This document shows positions 8,631-16,948 of a stretch of 64,000 nucleotides of DNA, piece after piece. The notes beneath the pieces are model-generated. The model was given only the letters and a program-made list of their open reading frames with translations, searched no databases and was not told the origin of the DNA. Position numbers and translations under genes: made by a program. The DNA comes from Dactylosporangium sp. AC04546 (GTDB taxonomy: Bacteria > Actinomycetota > Actinomycetes > Mycobacteriales > Micromonosporaceae). Every line of letters begins with the position of its first letter. The stretch's first letter is position 1. The stretch is taken from NCBI RefSeq assembly GCF_022095675.1, contig NZ_JAHYSG010000008.1, positions 1-64,000 on the forward strand, given 5' to 3'.

Positions 8631-8644
8631 TGTTAGCGCTAACA
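8631..8644. promoter_or_regulatory. LacI-family operator palindrome
   Basis: TGTTAGCGCTAACA is a perfect 14-bp palindrome with the central CG typical of LacI/GalR regulators. A half site CGCTAAC follows at 8694-8700. It lies between the divergent NLP and arabinofuranosidase genes and could control both in response to a plant sugar. Confidence 0.65.
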
Positions 8645-8736
8645 GAACGAGTTCAGGCAGTCTGCTGCCGATGTTGACCTCAAACTGAGTGATCGCTAAC
8701 AATGGGCGGTACACCCCGACGAAGGGACGACCTTCA

Positions 8737-11700
8737 GTGGCCAATCGACGTCAGTTCCTGCAGGCCTCCGCGTTCGGTGCCGCCGCCGGCGCGGGTCTGC
8801 TGCCGCCGGGCTCCGCCCTCGCGGCGCCCGCACAAGCCCCTGTCAACGCCGCCACCACCGTTCCGCCCCAGCCCGGGCCGGGTGGCACCGCCCCTGTCCG
8901 CCCGTTCCAGCTCGGCGAGGTCCGGCTCGGCGGCGGGCTGTTCCAGGAGAAGCGCGACCGCACCAAGGCGTTCCTGCGCGCCTACGACGAGCGCCGGTTC
9001 CTGGTGCTGTTCAACAACCAGGCCGGCCGGCCGAACCCCGCGGGGGTCTCGGTGCCGGGCGGCTGGGAGGACGGTGGGCTGCTCAGCGGCCACTGGGCCG
9101 GGCACTACATGACGGCCCTCGCGCAGGCGTACGCCGACCAGAGCGAGGCCGTCTACAAGAACAAGCTCGACTGGATGGTCGCCGAGCTCGCCGCGTGCCA
9201 GGCCGCCATCACCGCCCGGATGGGCACCGGCGGCGGGGGCGAGGAGCCGCCCGCCCCGCAGATCGACCGGGTGCAGGGCCGGTTCGGCAACGCGCTCAAG
9301 CTCAACGGTACGAGCAAGGCGCAGTACTGCACCCTGCCCCAGGAGGCGATCAACCAGCTCACCGACTTCACCATCGCGACCTGGATCAACGTCGCCTCCA
9401 CGGCGACGTGGACCCGGCTGTTCGACTTCGGCCAGAGCACCACCGTCAACATGTTCCTGACCCCGCGGGCGGGCGTGACCGGCAGCGTGCCGCGCTTCGC
9501 CATCACCGTCGGCGGATCCGGACAGGAACAGCGGATCAACGGTACCGCCGCGCTGCCGACCAGCCAGTGGGTGCACATCGCGGTGACGCTGTCGGGCCAG
9601 ACCGGCACGCTGTACGTCAACGCGCAGCCGGTCGGCACCAACACGAGCATGACGCTCAACCCGTCCAGCCTCGGCAACCCCGGCAACCGGTGGATCGGGC
9701 GGTCGGCGTACGGCGACCCGTTCCTCGACGCCACCGTCGACGAGTTCCACATCTTCGACCGGGCACTGAGCCAGACCGAGCTGCTGTCCATGCTGGACTC
9801 CCCGGCCGGGAGCACCGGCGGGGGCAACATCGCGTGGTACAAGTTCGACGAGACCGGCGGTACCGCGCTCAAGGACGCGTCACCGAACGGGCGCGACGCC
9901 GGCATCGTGGCCGCCTCGACGGCCGGCCCGGCGGACTGGATCCCGACCTTCCCGGGCTACCTCGGAGCGATTCCGGAGGATGCGGTACTGCGGCTGGGCC
10001 CGCCGCGCTGGGCGGTCTACGGCGGCAACGCCGGGACGAACACGTGGGCGCCGTGGTACACCCAGCACAAGATCATGCGTGGCCTGCTGGACGCGTACTA
10101 CCACACCGGCAACGCCCAGGCCCTCGAGGTCGTCACGAAGATGGCCGACTGGGCCCACCTGGCGCTCACCATCGGCGACAAGAACCACCCCGACTACCCC
10201 GGCCCGCTCACGCGCGACGACCTCAACTACATGTGGGACCTGTACATCGGAGGCGAGTTCGGCGGCGCCAACGAGGTCTTCCCGGAGATCTACCAGCTCA
10301 CCGGAGACGCGAAGCACCTGGAGACCGCCAAGTGCTTCGACAACCGCGAGTCGCTCTTCGGCGCCTGCGTCGAGAACCGCGACATCCTCGTCGTCACGGC
10401 ACAGAACCGGCCGGGCCGCCGCCGCGCGGAGCGGCTGCACGCGAACACGCACGTGCCGCAGTTCATCGGCTACATGCGCATCTTCGAACAGGGCGGCGGC
10501 CAGGAGTACTTCGCCGCCGCCAAGAACTTCTACGGCATGGTCGTGCCGCACCGCATGTTCGCGCACGGCGGCACGGGCGGCAACTACCCCGGCTCCAACA
10601 ACAACCTCGAGCTGTTCCAGAACCGCGACAACATCGCCAACTCGGTGGCGACGAGCGGCGCGGAGACGTGCACGACGTACAACGTCATGAAGCTCGCGCG
10701 CAACCTGTTCCTGCACGAGCACGACCCGGCGTACATGGACTACTACGAGCGCGGCTTGGTCAACATGATCCCCGGTTCGCGGGCCGACACCGCCTCCACC
10801 GGCGACCCGCAGGTGACCTACTTCCAGCCGGTCGCCTCCGGCACCGTGCGCAGCTACGGCAACACCGGCACCTGCTGCGGCGGCACCGGCGTGGAGAACC
10901 ACACCAAGTACCAGGAGACGATCTACCTCAAGTCTGACGACGGCGGCACGCTGTGGGTCAACCTCTACCTGCCGTCGACGCTGACCTGGGCCGAGAAGGG
11001 CTTCACCGTCACGCAGACAACGGCGTTCCCGCGCGAGGACCGCACGAAGCTGACCGTGGACGGCACCGGCCCGCTCGCCCTGAACCTGCGGGTGCCGGGC
11101 TGGGCGCGGCGCGGCTTCACCGTCACCGTCAACGGCGTCGCGCAGAACCTGAACGCGCAGCCGGGCACGTACGTGACGCTGAGCCGCACCTGGAGCCCCG
11201 GCGACGTGGTCGAGATCCGGATGCCGTTCAGCATCCGCGTCGAGCGGGCCGCCGACCGCCCCGACACCCAGGCCCTGTTCTGGGGCCCGGTGCTGCTGCA
11301 GATCCTCGGCAACCCGGGCAGCGGGGCGTGGCGGGAACTTTCGCTGTACCGCCACCTCAAGCGCGACGGCGACTACTCGCGCGCGGCGGTGACGGCCGGC
11401 GCGGCCACCGCGGCCGGCGACCCGACGTTCACGGCGGGCGGGTTCTCGCTGCGCCCTTACCACATCAGCGACAACCAGGCCGCGTCGTCCTACTTCCGCC
11501 GGGTCGAGCCGACGATCGTGTTCGGCTCGATCGACTCGGGCGTGCCGAACCGCAAACGCAACGACGGCCTGCCGAAGTACGACGTGCCCGTCTCCGGCGT
11601 CACGTCCCCCGGCACGGACGGTCCCACGTTCCTGGACCTGCTGTGGGACCAGGCGCCGTTCACGAGCCACGCACAGTTCGTCACCGCGGTGACCAACCTC

Positions 11701-12075
11701 GCGAACGCGTTCGTCACCGCGGGCGTGTTCACCGCGGCCGAGAAGGACACGGTGGTGGCGAAGGCGGTCTCGGCCGATCGGGAGCTGGCCACCGGCCCGA
11801 CCCTCAACGTCGAGGTCGAGGCGAGCGCGCGGCGCATCGGCACGACGATGTACGTCGCGGTCAACGCGCGCAACGCCGACACCGTTCCGCTCACACTCGA
11901 ACTCGTCACGGCGTACGGTTCGCGCACGGTGGCGGACGTGGCGCCCGGCAAGACGGCGTACCAGTCGTTCAACTCCCGCGCCGCGTCGATCCCGGCGGGC
12001 ACCGTGACGGTCAGGGCGACGGGCGTCGTCAACGGCCAGCCGGTGACGGCGGAGTTCCAGGCGGCCTACAGCTGA
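8737..12075 (+). CDS. GH127-type beta-L-arabinofuranosidase (DUF1680) with inserted LamG domain
   Basis: The GTG at 8737, preceded by GAAGGGA, gives 1112 residues with a Tat-like signal (NRRQFLQASAFG). The catalytic alpha/alpha barrel is recognised from FNNQAGRPNPAGVSVPGGWE onward and has the zinc-cysteine site of GH127: ETC (E643, C645) and the CC pair in GTCCGG (C713, C714). In this family one of these Cys is the nucleophile. A LamG/concanavalin-like domain (about residues 175-390) sits inside the catalytic domain after the first helices. C-terminal beta domains follow. It probably releases L-arabinofuranose from plant hydroxyproline-rich glycans or pectin side chains outside the cell. Confidence 0.85.
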   Translation: MANRRQFLQASAFGAAAGAGLLPPGSALAAPAQAPVNAATTVPPQPGPGGTAPVRPFQLGEVRLGGGLFQEKRDRTKAFLRAYDERRFLVLFNNQAGRPNPAGVSVPGGWEDGGLLSGHWAGHYMTALAQAYADQSEAVYKNKLDWMVAELAACQAAITARMGTGGGGEEPPAPQIDRVQGRFGNALKLNGTSKAQYCTLPQEAINQLTDFTIATWINVASTATWTRLFDFGQSTTVNMFLTPRAGVTGSVPRFAITVGGSGQEQRINGTAALPTSQWVHIAVTLSGQTGTLYVNAQPVGTNTSMTLNPSSLGNPGNRWIGRSAYGDPFLDATVDEFHIFDRALSQTELLSMLDSPAGSTGGGNIAWYKFDETGGTALKDASPNGRDAGIVAASTAGPADWIPTFPGYLGAIPEDAVLRLGPPRWAVYGGNAGTNTWAPWYTQHKIMRGLLDAYYHTGNAQALEVVTKMADWAHLALTIGDKNHPDYPGPLTRDDLNYMWDLYIGGEFGGANEVFPEIYQLTGDAKHLETAKCFDNRESLFGACVENRDILVVTAQNRPGRRRAERLHANTHVPQFIGYMRIFEQGGGQEYFAAAKNFYGMVVPHRMFAHGGTGGNYPGSNNNLELFQNRDNIANSVATSGAETCTTYNVMKLARNLFLHEHDPAYMDYYERGLVNMIPGSRADTASTGDPQVTYFQPVASGTVRSYGNTGTCCGGTGVENHTKYQETIYLKSDDGGTLWVNLYLPSTLTWAEKGFTVTQTTAFPREDRTKLTVDGTGPLALNLRVPGWARRGFTVTVNGVAQNLNAQPGTYVTLSRTWSPGDVVEIRMPFSIRVERAADRPDTQALFWGPVLLQILGNPGSGAWRELSLYRHLKRDGDYSRAAVTAGAATAAGDPTFTAGGFSLRPYHISDNQAASSYFRRVEPTIVFGSIDSGVPNRKRNDGLPKYDVPVSGVTSPGTDGPTFLDLLWDQAPFTSHAQFVTAVTNLANAFVTAGVFTAAEKDTVVAKAVSADRELATGPTLNVEVEASARRIGTTMYVAVNARNADTVPLTLELVTAYGSRTVADVAPGKTAYQSFNSRAASIPAGTVTVRATGVVNGQPVTAEFQAAYS

Positions 12076-12096
12076 CCCGCCCCGGTCGCGTAGCTC

Positions 12097-12130
12097 GACC
12101 CGCAGGCGCGAAGCTTCGCGCCTGCGGGTC
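12097..12130 (+). terminator. 34-bp palindromic terminator after GH127 gene
   Basis: Two 17-nt arms beginning GACCCGCAGGCGCGAAG form a perfect palindrome with no loop bases, 22 bp after the stop codon. Confidence 0.75.
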
Positions 12131-13151
12131 CGGAGCCGGGTCCATCCGGGGCCGGTCCACGGCTCTGGCGCATAAACGTGTTCAACCTTGACGACGGTGC
12201 GGGCGGCTCGCGGGTCTCGCATCTGGAGTCGAGCGGCGGGCACGCCGCTTTGAAGGTGATTCAGACTACCGGGATGAGTGATCACCTGGCTTACTCTGAT
12301 CTTGATGCTGTTGACCTGCGGTGCGCGGCAGCGTTTGCCGTGATGCCGACGCCTTGGACAGCTCATGTGGAGACACGCTCGGGGATCGGTGGCAACAGAT
12401 TCGTCCAGGGCGGGGATCCGGACGTTGACCATGAGTTGTACGTGGATGTACGTGCAGGGGCGGAACAGCTGCGTTCGCCGGATGCTCGACTGGACGCGGT
12501 CGTTGAGTTTGTAGCTGCCACGTCCGAGGACATGCCACGGCTGCTGAGTGAGGTGAGGCCTCTGCGGTCGCAAGCGCCCGCAGAGCCGCAACTCGCGGCA
12601 CTCAGTGAGCCCTTTTCAACCTCGAGATCCAGGTGACGGACTGTCTGGGTTGGCGGCAAGTGGTGCAGGAAGCGGAGGCCAGGTCTGCGCCGTTGGCTGG
12701 TCGCTGCAGAGCGCGTGGCGAGTTCGCGGAGCCGGTTGTAGTACTCGGGCTCCGGACACGGGAGCCGACCTTTGCGCCGGGTGCGTGAGATTTGCCGATC
12801 TCGCCCACCAGTCGGAGCCATGGTGCCCCATCACCAGACGCACACCTCGGGTCGTCAAGCCGATGCTCGTAGCCCGGCGCCGGCGAGCTGTGGCCGACGA
12901 GACCGACCCCGAGGGTCACGTTTGGCCGCAGTGATTCAGATCTCCGCCGCGGTGGCAACGGATAAGAGGCATGCCGGTAAATGGACATCGGGTACGAACG
13001 TTGCGCCTGCGCTGGCTGATTCGGCTATTGATTCCGTGACCATCTGCCGCTGAGACTGGCACTCCGGCCAACGCGACTCCGGAGTGGATAGTGGCTGTGG
13101 CCATTGTCGGCGGTTCGGTCTTGGCAGACGGACCCCTCGTCCGGCTAGGAG
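12131..13151. other. About 1 kb without a convincing gene
   Basis: Codon bias falls sharply here and open frames on both strands lack family features. The best candidate is a plus-strand frame at 12178-12636 whose middle part (DHELYVDVRAG, VVEFVAATSEDMPRLL) looks protein-like, but it has no ribosome site and ends in low-complexity sequence. It may be a relic. This stretch opens a decayed accessory region that runs to about 16.9 kb. Confidence 0.4.
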
Positions 13152-13496
13152 GTGCTGCGAGGGTTCTTTGATGTGGCGGACGAGCGTAGCCACGTGACGC
13201 CGCCCGTAACGGTTGATGACGACGGCGAGGTACAGAACTCGTCGCTGACGTACTCCGGCTTGCTCCGCCGCCGCGTGCTCGTCGAGGCCGAGGGCGTCCT
13301 GCCGATCGGTGCCGTTGTCATGGTGACCGCCTGGCGACAGGCACGCACCCGTGTCGGTGCGTACGCCGACCTTGTCAAAGCAGTGGTCGACCTTCACTTC
13401 ACCGCGCTCGCGGCAGCGCTCGTGCCTGACGGAGCGGAGGACGAATTACACCTGCGCGGTGAACGTCTGACGCACCGGCTCGTCAAAGACCGCTGA
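13152..13496 (+). CDS. Small hypothetical protein
   Basis: The frame has good third-position GC and a helical C-terminal half (AYADLVKAVVDLHFTALAAAL, ERLTHRLVKDR), so I think it is coding. The start is uncertain: AGGAGG directly abuts the GTG at 13152, so the true start may be a GTG at 13173 or 13194, giving 100-114 residues. It ends 27 bp before the next gene and probably shares its transcript. I do not recognise a family. Confidence 0.45.
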   Translation: MLRGFFDVADERSHVTPPVTVDDDGEVQNSSLTYSGLLRRRVLVEAEGVLPIGAVVMVTAWRQARTRVGAYADLVKAVVDLHFTALAAALVPDGAEDELHLRGERLTHRLVKDR

Positions 13497-13523
13497 TAGC
13501 CAGCAACCCGGTAAGGACACATT

Positions 13524-14276
13524 ATGGGACTCTTCCGCAACCGATCCGGAGCGACTGCACCCCAACGTCCGCGACCGGGCGTACTCGCCAACGGTGTCCG
13601 GCTGCGCTCAGCCCAGCACCGCGCAACCGGATTCGACATTCTGGAGCAGGTGGTGAACCGGCAACGGCCCCGCCACTATGCCGAACTGCCACACCTCGTC
13701 GAATGCGGCCACCAATGGCTCGCCGCCACGCCGACGCCCACGAGCGTGATGTGCTTCAACGACTTCGGCGACGACTTTGTTGTTGTGGCCGCATGGCAGC
13801 ACGAATCCGGTGCCGACTTCGGACTGTTCATGCTCGGCGCGGCAGGTGCCGGCCCAGACGCTCCGGTTATCGCGCATTGGCGCGCGGGCGATCCCTCGCT
13901 CGCGCCGGTCGGCACTATTGCGGCAAGGTCGATCGCGCTGACCGAACCGCCTGTCCGCCCGAACTTTGCTGAAGAGATCGTGCGTACCGCAGGATTCGCG
14001 GTCACCCCGGCCAACATCGCAGCGATGCGTGACCTGGTTATCGAGTTGATCCTCATCAAAGCGCAGGAATATATCAGCACCAAGAGCCGCCAACTCGCGA
14101 TCCAGTTCGCCGCCAGCCACCGCCAGTCGACCGATGCGCAGATGATCCTGCGAGATCTGGGTACCCGGTACACGGACGTGCTCCCGTACATCCAGGACCT
14201 GCCCGCCCGGATCCGGGCTCTCATCCTCGTGCCGGAGAGCCGCGGCAACATCGCCGCCCGGATGCCCCAACCGTAA
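13524..14276 (+). CDS. Hypothetical protein of the 13-15 kb island
   Basis: This 250-residue soluble protein has an ATG start with GTAAGGA upstream. The N-terminal half alternates strands and helices (SVMCFNDFGDDFVVVAAW, ADFGLFMLGAAG). The C-terminal half is helical (NIAAMRDLVIELILIKAQEY, IQDLPARIRALIL). No signal peptide, membrane segment or catalytic motif is visible. It sits second in a run of four small genes with lower GC than the flanks, next to transposase remnants, which suggests transfer. I cannot assign a family. Confidence 0.6.
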   Translation: MGLFRNRSGATAPQRPRPGVLANGVRLRSAQHRATGFDILEQVVNRQRPRHYAELPHLVECGHQWLAATPTPTSVMCFNDFGDDFVVVAAWQHESGADFGLFMLGAAGAGPDAPVIAHWRAGDPSLAPVGTIAARSIALTEPPVRPNFAEEIVRTAGFAVTPANIAAMRDLVIELILIKAQEYISTKSRQLAIQFAASHRQSTDAQMILRDLGTRYTDVLPYIQDLPARIRALILVPESRGNIAARMPQP

Positions 14277-14330
14277 CTTGGCCCGTCAGCGACTCGCCTG
14301 CATATGGATTTACCACTACTAAGGAGTAGG

Positions 14331-14807
14331 GTGGCATTCTTCCGCAAGACAGAGCCGAATGATGAACTTGCCGAACTCCGGCTTTCCGTGCAGCAACGTG
14401 GTCAAGCCAAGATTCCAGAGGCAGCGGCGTATGTGGAACAGTACCTACAGGTGATCGCGGCAGAAGCCGGGGTTTCTGCCGACAATGCGGGACGGGCCTG
14501 GCTGCGCGACCGTCTCCGCATGTTTATGGTGGTCGGATGGGCGTCCTGGTTCCAAGTCCTCGACCGCATACCGGAAGGCCAGCAGCTACGGGGCGAGTGG
14601 GTGCAGCTGACGCTCGATGCAACACGATTTGGCCCCGAACATCTGGTCGCATGGTGGTGGCTCGTCAGCGAACCGCTGTTCCGGCCCCTGGTTGCCAACC
14701 AATTGACCGAGATGCGCGGCGCCCTGACCGACGGCGCATTGGCTATCCGCCGGCAGGGTAACCGCTTCGAAGACGAGATGGTCGACTGGAAAAGCTTCTT
14801 CAACTGA
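14331..14807 (+). CDS. Hypothetical helical protein
   Basis: GTG at 14331 follows AAGGAG by 4 nt and is preferred over an ATG 27 bp upstream that has no ribosome site. The 158-residue product is nearly all helix (DELAELRLSVQQRG, AAAYVEQYLQVIAAEAG, RDRLRMFMVVGWASWFQVLDRIPEG) and ends FEDEMVDWKSFFN. No known motif is seen. It is the third gene of the 13-15 kb cluster. Confidence 0.55.
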   Translation: MAFFRKTEPNDELAELRLSVQQRGQAKIPEAAAYVEQYLQVIAAEAGVSADNAGRAWLRDRLRMFMVVGWASWFQVLDRIPEGQQLRGEWVQLTLDATRFGPEHLVAWWWLVSEPLFRPLVANQLTEMRGALTDGALAIRRQGNRFEDEMVDWKSFFN

Positions 14808-14916
14808 CGGCGCCGCTGCGTTGAGGAGCTGTTTCGACACCCAGCAGGACTCCTTCGGCAGCGCGCACGAAGTCTCATTGCCTTCGTCTGCGATTACGAC
14901 CTGGACGGTGATCTCG

Positions 14917-15090
14917 ATGTATACCGGCGACAAGTACCAGCAGTGCCGTAATAGGAAATGCGGCAAGAAAACTAAGTGGGTTCGCTGCCCGAACTGCAAC
15001 GGTCGTGGCCCGACATACACGACAACATGCGGCAACAACTGTTCGGCCGGGTACAAGTGCGAGAATGGTGTCAACGAAAAATTCCACTGA
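14917..15090 (+). CDS. Small cysteine-rich zinc-ribbon-like protein
   Basis: From the ATG at 14917 the frame encodes 57 residues with seven cysteines in a pattern of pairs: CRNRKC, CPNC, CGNNC and a last KC. The CPNCNGRG block resembles the CxxCxGxG knuckles of DnaJ-type zinc fingers. An upstream ATG at 14821 would add 32 residues of unconvincing sequence. A hairpin terminator follows directly. It may bind zinc or nucleic acid; function unknown. Confidence 0.5.
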   Translation: MYTGDKYQQCRNRKCGKKTKWVRCPNCNGRGPTYTTTCGNNCSAGYKCENGVNEKFH

Positions 15091-15097
15091 CTTGGTG

Positions 15098-15143
15098 GGC
15101 CACACGGAAAAGGGCCTGGACCCAGGCACCTCCCCGTGTGGCC
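15098..15143 (+). terminator. Terminator of the 13-15 kb cluster
   Basis: A perfect 10-bp stem GGCCACACGG (15098-15107) pairs with CCGTGTGGCC (15134-15143), 8 bp after the stop of the Cys-rich gene. Confidence 0.65.
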
Positions 15144-15263
15144 TATCCAGTTAGCAAGTAGATGTGACGTCGGTCCCGCCCACTGCCGATACGGTAGGAT
15201 CGAGGTCAGGATGGCGCTGCCGCGCCGGCGTCGATCAACCTCACCTTTACCATTGGACCATTT

Positions 15264-15807
15264 TCATCCTGTGTAGCGACTGCTCTCGACGCGGTGCAGC
15301 GGCGAGGATGGCCCGCACGAGCGCGGTGGCTCGTGCGGGGGCAGCAGCGGAGCTTTGTCAGGATCTTCCAGGTCTTGGGGGTGGCGACAGCGCGTTCGCC
15401 GCAGGCCCGGATCTTCGCGTGGGTCTTGTTCACCGCTTCTGCCAGCGTGACAGCTTGGGTCGACGACGATGGCGCTTGAACGGCGTGCGTACCCGTCCCG
15501 CCGGCGCCTTGGTAGCCCTTGTCGGCGAATGTCATCACGCCGGCGCTGGTGAGCGCGTCGATGATGCGAGCATCGTGATGACTTCCTGCACGTATCGCCA
15601 GGCGGTCGCGACACCGACCTCGAACCCACCGGCGAGGCGGGTGTAGGTGTCGCCGTTGCGCAGGTGAACCAAGGCAAGCAGGGCCTGCCGGCCTGGGTTG
15701 AGACGCCGCCACCGGGACCGATACTGGCGGCGGTGCCGGCGGATGCGGTCAGCGAGGTACTTCAGCGTTCGGCTGGACAGCGGAATCGTGGCGGGGAACG
15801 ACAGCAC
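15264..15807 (-). pseudogene. IS5-family transposase remnant with internal deletion
   Basis: The N-terminus (SSRTLKYLADRIRRHRRQYR ... GVATAWRYVQEVI) is intact. The frame then jumps at about 15570-15595 directly to IIDALTSAGVMTFADKGYQG, which in full-length relatives lies over a hundred residues later. The segment carrying the first catalytic Asp is therefore gone. A second shift follows before AVNKTHAKIRACGERAVAT and KILTKLRCCP. At least two frames are needed to read it, so it is inactive. The family call rests on the KGYQG and WKIL-type motifs. Confidence 0.8.
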
Positions 15808-15973
15808 AGCGGGGCTCCCGGTCGGGGCATCGGATCTTGGTCGACTGCTGTCTTACCTGGAGCCTCGCCCTCATCGATGTCTGGGTCCGCCGCAACCACC
15901 CTGAGCTGCAAGGTCAGCTTGAAAATGGCTCAGTGATTACCAGCGAGGACTACGCACGCGGTTTCTTCAAGCC

Positions 15974-16511
15974 CAGATTGTTCCCCCGCCGCAGCCTTGG
16001 ACGCCCGCAGCATCGCACTGCACACCCGTCGGAGGCTTGCAGGGCGTGGGCTTTGCTGTGGACTCAGCCAGCCACAGAGACCTGCTGTTGGTGACTTCCG
16101 CCGACGGGTACGGCGTGTTCGACACCGTCACCGGACAGAAGCTGGCTCGCGACCGCGATCCATACCCGGACCTGCCCTGCCCGGATGAACATTTGAGCTG
16201 TCCAGGGCTGGGTCCGATAGCCGGAGTGCCCGTGCGGATCGCCGGGTTACACGGAGGCGGGTTGCACGCAGGCACGCAGGACGGCTGGGTGGTCGACACG
16301 GTCAGTCCCGACTGGCCGAGCGAGCGTGTTGTGCTGCCCCCGTGACGGCAACCCATACAGCGGGGAAGAAGGCAGCACCTGGTGGCTCATTTTCCACTCG
16401 ACCTACTCAGAGCTGCGTGCAGTCGGTTTCTCGCCTTCCGGCAACACCTTGGTGGTCGCAACCAGCAGTGACGTCACCATATGGGCGAGAGAGCAACCGC
16501 GAGTCGGCTGA
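15974..16511 (+). pseudogene. WD40-like gene fragment with a one-base frameshift
   Basis: The reading GVGFAVDSASHRDLLLVTS...DGYGVFDTVTG continues to SERVVLP and then stops at 16343-16345. Dropping one C from the run of five at 16337-16341 joins it to RDGNPYSGEEGSTWW...YSELRAVGFSPSGNTLVVAT...VTIWARE. The latter is a typical WD40 blade (GFSPSGNTL, then VTIW). No N-terminal part of a propeller precedes it, so this is a 3' fragment. The single-base shift could also be a sequencing error, but the truncation could not. Confidence 0.55.
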
Positions 16512-16724
16512 TCTCAGGTACTCAGCTGCGGTGATCCAGTCAGTGACTCGCTCGCCGTGCAGGTGGGTGAGCATGTCGGCGAACGAGCGGACCAGTTCGG
16601 TGGCGGTGCGGAGTTCAAGGCAGCGATTCAGGACTTCCTGCAGGTATTCGGTGTCGCCCTGAATCAGGTTGTCGGGGTGCCGGCAGATCCATCCGGTTAC
16701 CTGCCGCACCGACAGCGAATGCAC
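16509..16724 (-). pseudogene. ISL3-family transposase C-terminal fragment
   Basis: The frame shows VRQVTGWICRHPDNL, YLQEVLNRCLELRTATELVRSF and ADMLTHLHGERVTDWI. This matches the C-terminal helical region of ISL3-type transposases, where pairs of this kind follow the DDE core. The catalytic core itself is missing and the flanking frames are unrelated. It is a short remnant next to the IS5-type remnant. Confidence 0.6.
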
Positions 16725-16948
16725 CCGAGACGACGGCGTCTCGCACGCCGAGCACCGGGCCTGACGGCTGCGGACCCGCGTCCACCAACTCGTCGATCTC
16801 GATGACGGCGAGGTGAGGAAGCAACTGCCCGACGGCATCGCGCACCGAGACGATGATCCATCACACAGTTCGCGCCAGAGCCCGGTCCACGCTCATGGCA
16901 CCATGTGGATGAGGCGGCAGTCGCCGCCGTCTGGATGGGTCGCCGCCG

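Noticed and set aside
9880..12591. A 903-codon minus-strand frame antisense to the GH127 gene
   Set aside because: No domain motif; the opposite strand has catalytic residues, signal peptide and ribosome site.
12936..13397. Minus-strand frame with a transposase-like phrase (VLYLAVVINRYGRR)
   Set aside because: The phrase is short, no DDE context follows, and the plus strand has better codon bias for the small gene at 13152.
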